Shown one piece after another: positions 1 to 6,750 of a stretch of 8,861 nt of DNA; the first letter of the stretch is position 1, and the number at the start of each line of letters is the position of its first letter. The position numbers and the translations under genes are program-made. This DNA is from an uncultured Clostridia bacterium (GTDB lineage Bacteria; Bacillota; Clostridia; Oscillospirales; Ruminococcaceae), in assembly GCA_947427325.1 (NCBI GenBank), contig CANEHP010000092.1, positions 1-8,861 on the forward strand, written 5' to 3'. The notes under the pieces are model-generated. The model was not told the DNA's origin and did no database searches. It saw only the letters and a program-made list of their open reading frames with translations.

Positions 1-1
1 A

Positions 2-55
2 TCGGCAAAATTTGCCGAAAAGATGCGTGCCAATTTCTATGAGAACAAGTTCTCA
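2..55 (+). repeat. Dispersed palindromic repeat, copy A (left end)
   Basis: Two dyads sit in this stretch. The first is TCGGCAAA-A-TTTGCCGA at 2-18. The second is TGAGAAC-AA-GTTCTCA at 40-55. The same arrangement occurs in inverted orientation at the right end of the window (8809-8860), about 80% identical by eye over 52 bases. The 12-base core AGAACAAGTTCT recurs near 2845 and 4039. The second dyad is followed by CCTTTTTT on the plus strand, so it could also end a transcript entering from the left. It lies immediately downstream of the metA stop codon. The family cannot be named from sequence alone. Confidence 0.75.
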
Positions 56-61
56 CCTTTT

Positions 62-988
62 TTAAAACAGCTTGATCAGTTCCGTAAGGTCATAGGGCGT
101 TTCCTGATAAACGCAGAAGTTAAGCCAGTTACTGTACATAAGGCTTGCGTGTCCGTGCCAGGTGATAAGGGGCGTGCGATTTGGATCGTTGTTCGGGAAA
201 TAATTCCTGGGAATATCTATCTCAACTTCCTTTTCCAAATCTCTGAAATATTCGTTTTTCAAAGTGTCTCTGTCATACTCTGCGTGACCTGTTATAAAAA
301 TCTGACGGTTGGTGCGGTCGGCAATTATATATGCCCCCGCGTCATCGGAATAAGCAAGCACGGTAAGCTGAGGTATTATATCAATATCGCTCATACTCAC
401 CTCGGTATATCTTGAATGCGGTACGAAAAACACATCGTCAAAGCCTCTTAAAAGCGGGTGATTGAAAGCATTCACCTTATGGGGAAAAACACCGAACAGC
501 TTTTTCTCCAAGGGTCTTTTTTGTACGCCGTAATGATAGTAAAGTCCCGCAAATGCGCCCCAGCAAATATGTACGGTGCAAAAGGCATGAGTTTTTGTCC
601 ACTCCATAATGTGACAAAGCTCATCCCAATAATTTACTTCCTCAAACTCTAATTTTTCCACAGGTGCGCCTGTTATAAAAATACCGTCAAAAAACTGATC
701 CTTTACCTTGTCAAAGGTAGTGTAAAAATTCTGCAAATGCTCGTGAGCGGTATTTTTGGATAGGTGAGTTTCTGTATAAATCAGCGTTATATCCACCTGC
801 AACGGCGTGTTGCTTAACAGTCTTAACAGCTGAGTTTCCGTTTCGATTTTTGTGGGCATAAGATTAACTATGCCTATTTTTAACGGTCGTATGTCCTGCC
901 CTGTGGCACGGTCGCTTTGCATAACAAAGATCTTTTCCCGTGACAGAGTGGTAAAGGCAGGTAAATCATTAGGTATTTTAATTGGCAT
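62..988 (-). CDS. metA: Homoserine O-acetyltransferase, MetA type
   Basis: This cytoplasmic enzyme activates the hydroxyl of L-homoserine by acylation, the first committed step of methionine synthesis. The 308-aa length is normal for the MetA family. The catalytic cysteine is C142 in the motif HICWGAFAGLY, and H235 and E237 in GHAEYDRD complete the triad; these are the family's usual positions. Residue 111 (APVEKLEF) is glutamate. In characterised MetA proteins glutamate here goes with acetyl-CoA use and glycine with succinyl-CoA, so the acetyl product is inferred despite the 'succinyltransferase' name often given. The ATG start is supported by an AGGA-type ribosome binding site about 9 nt upstream. 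The gene lies 112 bp after engB, with a possible promoter of its own. No T-box or SAM riboswitch was seen in that gap. The 3' end abuts repeat copy A. Confidence 0.96.
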   Translation of the reverse strand: MPIKIPNDLPAFTTLSREKIFVMQSDRATGQDIRPLKIGIVNLMPTKIETETQLLRLLSNTPLQVDITLIYTETHLSKNTAHEHLQNFYTTFDKVKDQFFDGIFITGAPVEKLEFEEVNYWDELCHIMEWTKTHAFCTVHICWGAFAGLYYHYGVQKRPLEKKLFGVFPHKVNAFNHPLLRGFDDVFFVPHSRYTEVSMSDIDIIPQLTVLAYSDDAGAYIIADRTNRQIFITGHAEYDRDTLKNEYFRDLEKEVEIDIPRNYFPNNDPNRTPLITWHGHASLMYSNWLNFCVYQETPYDLTELIKLF

Positions 989-1037
989 TTTCGTTGTTCC
1001 TTTTTTTCATTTGTCTTTTATATTTCTTTAAGAAAGC

Positions 1038-1067
1038 ATTACATAGGTCCATATGGATGGCGCTCAA
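1038..1067 (-). promoter_or_regulatory. Candidate metA promoter with palindrome in the spacer
   Basis: Read on the minus strand there is a TTGAGC -35-like box (1062-1067) and a TGTAAT -10-like box (1038-1043), 18 nt apart. The perfect palindrome TCCATATGGA (1048-1057) lies in the spacer, where a repressor could sit. A second small dyad, TTTCTT-T-AAGAAA (1023-1035), lies just downstream. The match to consensus is only moderate; metA could instead be read through from engB. Confidence 0.4.
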
Positions 1068-1100
1068 TATTATGTACCGCCTTTGTCTTTTCGCTTCAAT

Positions 1101-1688
1101 TCACTGTCCCTCTGCGATTTCTTCAATAATCCTTCTGATTTCCTCAACTCCCTCTCCCGTTTCGGCGGAAAAAGGGATAACCGTTATCTGATCTGCACAA
1201 GGCAGCTCATTCTGCAATTTTTCCAACCGCTCTGCCCTTTGAGTTTTTTTCAGCTTGTCCGCTTTGGTGAGAACAACCACAAAGGGAATTTCAGAATCTA
1301 TAAGAAAATTTATCATCAAAACATCGTCTGCTGTAGGCGGGTGACGAAAATCCACCAGCTGAAAAACCAAATCAAGCTGTCTGTCCGCTTGCAGATATCC
1401 CTCAATAAGGGACGACCACCGCTGTTTTTCGGCTTTTGAAACCTTGGCATAGCCGTAGCCGGGCAAATCCACAATATATATGTTTTCCAGCTCAAAAAAA
1501 TTGACAGTGGCGGTTTTTCCGGGAGTTGCGCTTACCCTTGCAAGGGACTTTCTGTTAAAAATCTTATTTATCAAAGAGGACTTGCCCACATTTGAGCGGC
1601 CTGCAAAGGCTATCTCTGATCGCTCCGATTTAGGTATTTGGCTGAATTTTCCGTAGGAAGTCATAAATTTCGCATTATTAAAATTCAT
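1101..1688 (-). CDS. engB: Ribosome biogenesis GTPase EngB/YsxC/YihA
   Basis: This small essential-type GTPase assists late assembly of the 50S ribosomal subunit. At 195 aa it has the normal single-domain length. All G motifs are visible in order: G1 GRSNVGKS (30-37), G2 around ATPGKT (54-59), G3 DLPG in VDLPGYGYAK (74-77), G4 TKAD (141-144) and G5 SAET (174-177). The G1 and G3 contexts are diagnostic for this subfamily rather than Era or Der. The ATG start has a purine-rich GGAAAGG sequence about 11 nt upstream. It lies 69 bp after the membrane-protein gene and 112 bp before metA on the same strand. In many Firmicutes this gene follows lon, but no lon is seen here. Nothing in it looks broken. 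Confidence 0.97.
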   Translation of the reverse strand: MNFNNAKFMTSYGKFSQIPKSERSEIAFAGRSNVGKSSLINKIFNRKSLARVSATPGKTATVNFFELENIYIVDLPGYGYAKVSKAEKQRWSSLIEGYLQADRQLDLVFQLVDFRHPPTADDVLMINFLIDSEIPFVVVLTKADKLKKTQRAERLEKLQNELPCADQITVIPFSAETGEGVEEIRRIIEEIAEGQ

Positions 1689-1757
1689 TTTATAATCTGC
1701 CTTTCCTTTTGATACTAACGACCAATTTGTGATTTCGGAAAACCCGGCGCCGATTTA

Positions 1758-2828
1758 TTATTCGGAATTTCTTATATTCTTTTTCACCGTAACCCGAGTC
1801 ACATTATCCTCCGGCGGCGCAAAGCTGCCCTTTTTATTCACCAAAACCGAAAAAATCATTCCGACAATAATTGCCATATAAAAAGTTAAAAATCGCCAGA
1901 TTACCGTTGAGAGATTTACATAGCCCCCAAAAATGCCTTTAAAGAACAGTACATAGCTGCCCTCTGCCGCCCCTAACGCACCGGGCAGGGGAACAAAGGC
2001 GGAAATCATTAAAATAAACGCCTGACAGGAAATTATAGTGAGATAATCTGTGCCGCTCAGTCCGAAGGCAAGGTATATTATAAAAGAAATGCTGAAATAT
2101 ATAGTAAGCTGTATAAGTGTGAATAAGCACATTTTTAAAATCAGTATCGGCCGCTTTTTTATAAATTGGAAATTTTTATAATACATTTCCATTTCTTCAT
2201 CCACAAATTTCAGCTTTGAGTCCACATCTTTTATTATGTGAATTTTCCCTAAAAGCCTTATGACAAAATGCGCAATTTTTACGGTAGGCTTTCGGAAAAA
2301 GGCTAACATTAACAGACCGGCTATAACCGCAGTGTTTACAATAAATCCGATGACTACCAAAGGCATCATAAGCGGATTGGTGTCGACAACATAGTGCAGC
2401 TTAAATATCAGAATTACCGCCGAATAAACGGTAAGCATAGCCTGATACACAATAAATTTGCTTAACAATGCCGTTAACGCAGAGCCTAAAGGGACACCGA
2501 ATTTCATAAGATAATAAGTCTGTATAGGTTGTCCCCCCGAAGCAAAGGGTGTTATGCAGTTAAAGTACTGTCCTATCATAGAAACGGAAAGACTGTTTTT
2601 AAACTTCTGCTTTGAGTGAACCTCCCTGACGACCGAATGAAGAATTACAGCCTCCAAAAACCAATATATAAGCATACATACAACTGTAAGCAGCATATAC
2701 AAAGGGCTTGCACTGCAAAATGCATTCCATATTTCCTTTGGATCGTCCACAAAAAACAAAAACACAATCATTATAACAAAAGCAGCGCCGCATATTACAA
2801 GATTTAATATTTTGGATTTTTTGCTCAT
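1758..2828 (-). CDS. LPG_synthase_TM/YbhN-family integral membrane protein (flippase-like)
   Basis: This 356-aa protein is mostly membrane. Hydrophobic spans lie near residues 7-27, 42-66, 120-145, 153-177, 228-255, 262-283 and 310-332, followed by a charged C-terminal tail. Two motifs match the family that includes the membrane part of MprF: PFASGGQPIQTYYL (94-107) and PLPGALGAAEGSYVLFF (280-296). The soluble aminoacyl-transfer domain of full MprF is absent, so lysyl-PG synthesis is not expected. Family members are proposed to move or accommodate lipids across the membrane. The gene lies 96 bp after a lipid-type glycosyltransferase, and the pair plausibly acts on a glycolipid (inference). 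A weak hairpin and a copy of the AGAACAAGTTCT repeat separate the two. The start has a purine-rich AAGGGGA ribosome binding site on the minus strand. Confidence 0.88.
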   Translation of the reverse strand: MSKKSKILNLVICGAAFVIMIVFLFFVDDPKEIWNAFCSASPLYMLLTVVCMLIYWFLEAVILHSVVREVHSKQKFKNSLSVSMIGQYFNCITPFASGGQPIQTYYLMKFGVPLGSALTALLSKFIVYQAMLTVYSAVILIFKLHYVVDTNPLMMPLVVIGFIVNTAVIAGLLMLAFFRKPTVKIAHFVIRLLGKIHIIKDVDSKLKFVDEEMEMYYKNFQFIKKRPILILKMCLFTLIQLTIYFSISFIIYLAFGLSGTDYLTIISCQAFILMISAFVPLPGALGAAEGSYVLFFKGIFGGYVNLSTVIWRFLTFYMAIIVGMIFSVLVNKKGSFAPPEDNVTRVTVKKNIRNSE

Positions 2829-2844
2829 TGTTCCCCTTTTCCTT

Positions 2845-2856
2845 AGAACTTGTTCT
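2845..2856. repeat. AGAACAAGTTCT core repeat, copy B
   Basis: This dyad (AGAAC-2-GTTCT) lies 17 bp upstream of the start of the flippase-like gene, next to its ribosome binding site. It reads as AGAACAAGTTCT on the minus strand. Only the core is shared with the longer end copies. Its position would suit an operator or an RNA hairpin masking translation, but it may simply be a degenerate copy of a dispersed element. Confidence 0.5.
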
Positions 2857-2888
2857 TATTTTACGATTTTTGAAATCTTACAAGGCAG

Positions 2889-2912
2889 TTAAAAACAGTT
2901 TATCTGTTTTTT
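2889..2912 (-). terminator. Weak AT-rich intrinsic terminator after the glycosyltransferase
   Basis: An 8-bp stem, AAAAACAG paired with CTGTTTTT around a 5-nt loop, lies about 14-36 nt past the glycosyltransferase stop and ends in a short U run on the minus strand. The stem has only two G-C pairs, so termination is probably partial and the flippase-like gene may be co-transcribed. Confidence 0.4.
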
Positions 2913-2924
2913 ATCCCGTTATCA

Positions 2925-3956
2925 TTATTTATTTTTTAATACGGACGTATAATAGTCGTCCCACATTTTCAGAACGCTTTCCTTTTTATAATATTCATTT
3001 CCTCTTTTGGAATTAGCCGCCGCAGTGTTATAGTATTCTTTGTCGTCCTTTAGTCTGTTAAGCGCATTAACAAAGCCCTCCACACTGTCCTCGGCATAGT
3101 AGAAATCAAAAAGGATATTGTCGTAAATAGGCAGTTTTCTGAGCAAAACAGGCACATTAACGCACATAGCCTCAAGAATTGTCATAGGAAACAGCTCGTC
3201 ATAAGAGGGCAAAAACATAACGTCCGCCGCATTGTAAACGCCATTCATATCTTCTCTTTCCACAATGCCCAAAAACTTTACATTGGCAGGGGGATTGTTC
3301 ACAACCTTTTTTAATTCCTCATAGCCGTCGGAAAGCTTCCCGAAGCTAAAACCTCCCGCCCATACAAACTGCACATCGGGCATAAGCTCTGCGCATTTAA
3401 GAAAGTCAAAGGCTCCCTTGCGCACCTGTAACTGTCCTGCGCATAAAACGGTGAACCTATCCCTGCTTATGCCGTATTTTTCCCTTATTGCCGCTCTTTT
3501 ATCCGGGGAAAGCGGATGAAATTGGTCGGTGTCTACAAAGTTTGGGATATATGTTACCTTTTCTCTTTTAATGCCGTTTTTTTCAAGGGCGTCAATAAAG
3601 TAAGGGTTCACCACCACCAAATGATCCATTATTTTGTAAAACTTTATTATATAGGCATAAAATATTTTTCTTGCCCATTTTGGAATTTGTATGCTCTTAT
3701 CCATAGTTTCCGGCAGGGTGTGAACATAACATACAGACGTGCCCTTACGGCAGCGAAGAGGCTTTAACAAAAAGTAAGTGGGATTAAAGGTATGATAATG
3801 TGTAATATCTGCCGCCATATGCTTGTTTTCGTATATTTCAAATTTATCCTTAAGCCCTTCCTTTACAAGCTTTACCTGCTCTATATAAGCGGAGCCTACG
3901 CCCTGCCCCTTTACGCTGGTGGCTTGAGACATCATATTTATTGTGTGCTTGCTCAT
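2925..3956 (-). CDS. GT4-family glycosyltransferase, CpoA-like (probable glycolipid synthesis)
   Basis: This 343-aa protein has a GT-B fold. The N-terminal acceptor half contains a glycine loop, KGQGVGSAYIEQ (16-27). The C-terminal half binds the nucleotide sugar: GQLQVRKG (174-181), and the retaining-GT4 E-x7-E motif at E254 and E262 in YDELFPMTILEA. The stretch NPPANVKFLGIVEREDMNGV (221-240) and what follows resemble CpoA-type enzymes that add a second sugar to glucosyl-diacylglycerol; this is recalled similarity, not a search. No signal peptide or clear membrane span is present, so action at the inner membrane face is inferred. Transcription starts from a perfect consensus promoter (3990-4018). 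The start has GAGGT about 4-5 nt upstream. The adjacent flippase-like gene supports a lipid-linked acceptor. The sugar and acceptor cannot be determined from sequence. Confidence 0.88.
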   Translation of the reverse strand: MSKHTINMMSQATSVKGQGVGSAYIEQVKLVKEGLKDKFEIYENKHMAADITHYHTFNPTYFLLKPLRCRKGTSVCYVHTLPETMDKSIQIPKWARKIFYAYIIKFYKIMDHLVVVNPYFIDALEKNGIKREKVTYIPNFVDTDQFHPLSPDKRAAIREKYGISRDRFTVLCAGQLQVRKGAFDFLKCAELMPDVQFVWAGGFSFGKLSDGYEELKKVVNNPPANVKFLGIVEREDMNGVYNAADVMFLPSYDELFPMTILEAMCVNVPVLLRKLPIYDNILFDFYYAEDSVEGFVNALNRLKDDKEYYNTAAANSKRGNEYYKKESVLKMWDDYYTSVLKNK

Positions 3957-3989
3957 ATTTACCTCGTTAGATGGAGATTGTTTCTTTTT

Positions 3990-4018
3990 ATTATAGCAAT
4001 TATGAAGGGGTTTGTCAA
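3990..4018 (-). promoter_or_regulatory. Consensus sigma-A promoter for the glycosyltransferase
   Basis: On the minus strand TTGACA (4013-4018) and TATAAT (3990-3995) are separated by exactly 17 nt, a perfect match to the vegetative consensus. Transcription should begin near 3983, giving a leader of roughly 27 nt before the ATG at 3956. A copy of the AGAACAAGTTCT repeat starts about 20 bp upstream of the -35 box. Confidence 0.9.
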
Positions 4019-4050
4019 TGCGGAGGCCGTTTTATTTGAGAACAAGTTCT
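4019..4050 (+). repeat. Dispersed repeat, copy C (partial)
   Basis: The segment carries ATGCGnnGCC followed by TTTGAGAACAAGTTCT (core AGAACAAGTTCT at 4039-4050), matching the second half of the repeat at the left end of the window with a few changes. The first dyad of the full repeat is missing. It lies between the two divergent promoters, just outside the glycosyltransferase -35 box, so it could be regulatory or a relic of a mobile repeat. Confidence 0.55.
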
Positions 4051-4077
4051 GATTGCCGTTAAGCGTAAGCTTGGGCG

Positions 4078-4092
4078 TGAAATATCATTTCA
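4078..4092. promoter_or_regulatory. Candidate operator, perfect palindrome
   Basis: TGAAAT-ATC-ATTTCA is a perfect 6-bp dyad with a 3-nt centre. It lies 33 bp upstream of the -35 box of the secreted-protein promoter and about 60 bp upstream of the glycosyltransferase -35 box. The position fits an upstream activator or a divergent-control site. No regulator gene is in the window, so the assignment rests on symmetry and place only. Confidence 0.35.
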
Positions 4093-4125
4093 ACTTTTAG
4101 ATTAGACTTTTTTTGAAGAAAGTAC

Positions 4126-4154
4126 TTGACAAATCAGAAACGTTATGATATAAT
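4126..4154 (+). promoter_or_regulatory. Consensus sigma-A promoter for the secreted-protein cassette
   Basis: TTGACA (4126-4131) and TATAAT (4149-4154) are separated by exactly 17 nt. An A/T-rich stretch with a run of T lies directly upstream of the -35 box and could act as an UP element. Transcription should start near 4160-4162, leaving a leader of about 165 nt. A perfect promoter predicts strong expression of the small secreted protein. Confidence 0.92.
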
Positions 4155-4160
4155 AAGAAA

Positions 4161-4324
4161 TGTAATAATATTAGAGATGTGCATAACTCAATTTTTTAAA
4201 TGCACTTCCACAATATATAGTATATAGTCGCAGCTTATACAGAATTATACATATAAAGTGCCTGCATTTGTGAAATATGCTTTTTGCTTAACTCTAATAA
4301 ATAATAAAAAAGGAGTTTTATGCA
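4161..4324 (+). promoter_or_regulatory. Long, potentially structured 5' leader of the secreted-protein gene
   Basis: The leader can be closed by an exact 8-bp pairing, TATTAGAG (4169-4176) with CTCTAATA (4292-4299), just after the transcription start and just before the ribosome binding site. Inside it GTGCAT (4179-4184) pairs with ATGCAC (4200-4205), while the overlapping GCACTT (4202-4207) can instead pair with AAGTGC (4256-4261). GCATTT (4264-4269) can pair with AAATATGC (4273-4280) around a tiny loop. Two TTATACA copies (4235, 4245) repeat with a 10-bp period. The ribosome binding site AGGAG (4311-4315) lies outside the closed domain, 9 nt before the ATG. No known riboswitch class was recognised, and the AT richness makes some of these pairings cheap by chance. 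Confidence 0.45.
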
Positions 4325-4726
4325 ATGAAGAAAAAATTATTAGCGTCATTATTCATCACCCCGGTTCTCGCTGTGTTGGCTTCGACACAGGTTCTTGCCG
4401 GCAACGAGGATCTTGCCCACTGTATTGAGCTGTACCCTTCTCAAGATCTTACTTACTCAGCCAGCTGTACGGGCACCTACAAATATATTTGGGGAGAAAA
4501 CGACCAATCGTCGGAACAGGGCGTGTGGTTTGTCGCTGAGGTAAGCAAGGACAATAAATCGTCATGGAGGGAGGATGAATACGCCCGTGTACATATATCG
4601 CCCGGCTCCGCATTCGGCGAGACAATAACAGATCGCTATTCCGCAACATATACATGGCGGCTTAAAGTGGACGCCTTCGGTCCGTTCAGAGGATGTTCCT
4701 CCATTGGCTATATTCGTAACAAGTAA
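4325..4726 (+). CDS. Small secreted protein of unknown function
   Basis: This 133-aa protein has a clear Sec signal peptide: MKKK, a hydrophobic core at about 5-20, and a likely signal peptidase I cut after QVLA (residue 25), leaving about 108 residues. There is no lipobox and no LPXTG anchor, so it should be released. The mature part has cysteines at 33, 48 and 124, an odd number, so at most one intramolecular disulfide. It is rich in alternating polar/aromatic residues (YSATYTWRLKVDAFGPF, 105-121), suggesting a beta-sheet fold. It has its own consensus promoter, a long leader, a good AGGAG site, and a strong terminator directly after it, so it is probably the abundant first product of a cassette with an ABC exporter-type system downstream. 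A bacteriocin-like or surface-acting protein is possible. I recognise no family. Confidence 0.85.
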   Translation: MKKKLLASLFITPVLAVLASTQVLAGNEDLAHCIELYPSQDLTYSASCTGTYKYIWGENDQSSEQGVWFVAEVSKDNKSSWREDEYARVHISPGSAFGETITDRYSATYTWRLKVDAFGPFRGCSSIGYIRNK

Positions 4727-4742
4727 CTGTCATAGCTTTAAT

Positions 4743-4790
4743 CAAATACAAGCCGGTATTTTTAAAACCGGTTTGTATTTGGTTTTTATT
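4743..4790 (+). terminator. Strong intrinsic terminator/attenuator between the secreted protein and the transporter genes
   Basis: A 15-bp stem (4743-4757 with 4767-4781, one G-U pair, CCGGT/ACCGG at the top) around a 9-nt loop is followed by GGTTTTTATTT. No separate promoter of comparable quality was seen between it and the next start at 4845, so the transporter genes probably depend on read-through. That would yield excess mRNA of the small secreted protein. Confidence 0.85.
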
Positions 4791-4844
4791 TAAAGCGCTT
4801 AAATAAATCAAGAAATCATAAGTTTTTTACATAACGGAGGCCGA

Positions 4845-6749
4845 ATGAATACAAAAAACTATTTCAAGATGTTTATAAAAGATTTGTTTCTGCCGATACT
4901 TTCTGCTTTGTTTTTTATATACATCAATTTCCTGCATATCAAATGTATTGTTGATGTTAACGTGTACGGACCGCATGGAATGCTTTCCATGCTGAATGCG
5001 TCAATGGATTCGTCAGTGCTCTGCTTTGTCTTTTTTATGTTTATTTCATATTACTTTACCGACAAAGTGAACAAAAGCTCCATGCTTGAATGCGCCGAGG
5101 TGACGCGAGGAGGCGCTTTGGGAGTTTATCTCCGTCAGCTTGCGGTACTCACCGCACTTAATCTTCTGTTTACTGCGTCTTATTTTATTTATAATATGTA
5201 TGCATATTTCGGCTGGAATATTGATCACGCCGAAGTCCTGGGACATATATTGATGTGCTTGTTTATTTATATATTTATGGTGTCGTTTATCGCCATGCTT
5301 TTGGGCCTTTTGCTGTCCCTGTGCTTTAAAAGATTTGGCGCTTATGTTGTAATGATTGCCGTCATTCTTCTGACCTCTCCCTTTACGGAATATTTTATCG
5401 GCATGAATTCAAGTATTTTTTACGTTTATGAATTCTTTTGTCTCTATCCCCGCGGAACGGAGTTTTTTGCGGATAATTTTCTCGGCTACTCGCTGCTCCC
5501 CGACAGGGTCTCAGCGCCTTTTTTCTTTGCGGCGCTTATATTTGCCTTTATAGCGTTAAAACTGCTCAAGGGAAAATCCAGGCTCAAATATTCGGCGATT
5601 GCACTCAGCGGAGTGATCTGCGTCGTTTCGCTTGCGGTATATTTTTCACCCGGAACGCCTACCCTTTCAGGCAGGCATCCTGACGCCTTTTATATTGGCG
5701 ACAGCTTATACTATTATAATAATAAGGATAATCTCAAAATTGAAATGGGCGAATTTTCCATATCAAAGTATGAAATGGATCTTGCGGTAAAAAATGAGCT
5801 GTCCGCCAAGGTAACGATGTATGTGGATAACAGCTCTCTTGAAGCTTATAAATTCACGCTCTATCACGGGTACAGGATAAATAGGGCGGAGGACCAGGAG
5901 GGAGCTTCTCTTGATTTTACTCAGGACGGGGATTACGTTGAGGTAAAAAGGGGCGCTTCTCCTGTCAGCACTGTCACTCTTTACTACTCGGGATACGGTA
6001 CCTCCTACTATACCAACGCTCAGGGCATATTCCTTATGGGAACAATTCCTTTTTATCCGCGAAGCGGTTATCAAATCATGTATGACGTCAAGACTCAGGG
6101 CTTTTACAGCAATTATCATGAAACCCCCGTCGAGTTTAATGTCAAGGTTGACTATGCTAAAACAGTATATTCAAATCTTGATTCTACAGAGAGTAATACC
6201 TTTTCGGGCACAGCCGATAACATTATATTAATGTCGGGCTTTCTTGAAGAAAAGAGCTTTGACGGGATCAATGTCGTTTATCCGTATCTTGACAACGAGC
6301 GATATACCGATGAGCGAATCAGCACAGACATAGCTGTTTTTTTTGATTCAAGACCGGACGACAGACCGATAAAAAGAATTTTTACACTTCCCCCTTTTTA
6401 TTTGGGAAAATATGCTAACTGTCTTTATTTCTCGGACGGTACGCTTGTTTGTAGTCAGATCATTTCACTTCCTATCATTTATCCCTCCTCTATGGTGCTT
6501 GACGTCAAGCGGAATTTGATGTTAGTGTACAATTCATACATACACAATAATTCCGACTTTGAAAACCGATTGAAATATGAAAAAGAGGTGTACACCGTTG
6601 ACGAACCGGGACTTGCAATGCTGCTTCAGAATGCAGTTGAGCAGATAGGAGAGGAAAAGGTGTTAGAGGCTGTTGACGAATACTTATATAACTACTCCGA
6701 TACAAGGGAGTCTAAAGAGTTCTTTGCCGATTTGACCAAGGAGGGCTGA
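4845..6749 (+). CDS. ABC-2-type permease fused to an M1-peptidase-like domain lacking the zinc site
   Basis: This 634-aa protein has hydrophobic spans near 13-33, 56-72, 98-118, 131-158, 165-183, 223-241 and 249-267, followed by about 365 mostly polar residues probably outside the cell. That part resembles the N-terminal beta domain of M1 aminopeptidases: a strand pattern at 307-345 (KFTLYHGYRI), an LYYSGYG stretch at 379-385, and GIFLMGTIPFYPRSGY at 394-409. A helical end (589-634) resembles the M1 C-terminus. Neither GAMEN nor HEXXH is present, and the segment that should hold them seems shortened, so peptidase activity is unlikely. The family link is inferred from patterns, not a search. 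The start has GGAGG 4 nt upstream. The ATPase gene starts 1 nt after its stop. It probably forms the large permease subunit and may bind the secreted protein or its target. Confidence 0.75.
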   Translation: MNTKNYFKMFIKDLFLPILSALFFIYINFLHIKCIVDVNVYGPHGMLSMLNASMDSSVLCFVFFMFISYYFTDKVNKSSMLECAEVTRGGALGVYLRQLAVLTALNLLFTASYFIYNMYAYFGWNIDHAEVLGHILMCLFIYIFMVSFIAMLLGLLLSLCFKRFGAYVVMIAVILLTSPFTEYFIGMNSSIFYVYEFFCLYPRGTEFFADNFLGYSLLPDRVSAPFFFAALIFAFIALKLLKGKSRLKYSAIALSGVICVVSLAVYFSPGTPTLSGRHPDAFYIGDSLYYYNNKDNLKIEMGEFSISKYEMDLAVKNELSAKVTMYVDNSSLEAYKFTLYHGYRINRAEDQEGASLDFTQDGDYVEVKRGASPVSTVTLYYSGYGTSYYTNAQGIFLMGTIPFYPRSGYQIMYDVKTQGFYSNYHETPVEFNVKVDYAKTVYSNLDSTESNTFSGTADNIILMSGFLEEKSFDGINVVYPYLDNERYTDERISTDIAVFFDSRPDDRPIKRIFTLPPFYLGKYANCLYFSDGTLVCSQIISLPIIYPSSMVLDVKRNLMLVYNSYIHNNSDFENRLKYEKEVYTVDEPGLAMLLQNAVEQIGEEKVLEAVDEYLYNYSDTRESKEFFADLTKEG

Positions 6750-6750
6750 T

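Noticed and set aside
42..53. LexA (SOS) box
   Set aside because: Gram-positive LexA sites have four bases between GAAC and GTTC; here there are two.
989..1100. T-box or SAM riboswitch upstream of metA
   Set aside because: The gap is only 112 bp and shows neither the T-box sequence nor the paired domains of a SAM riboswitch.
4177..4227. 16-codon leader peptide in the 5' leader
   Set aside because: It starts with ATG but has no ribosome binding site and no run of regulatory codons.
4320..4328. Two-codon frame ATGCAATGA overlapping the secreted-protein start
   Set aside because: The upstream ATG is only 4 nt from AGGAG, too close to be favoured; ATG at 4325 has proper spacing and opens directly into a signal peptide.
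4325..4726. Lactococcin 972 family bacteriocin
   Set aside because: The gene layout is similar, but the mature sequence is longer and the tryptophan/tyrosine pattern does not match convincingly.
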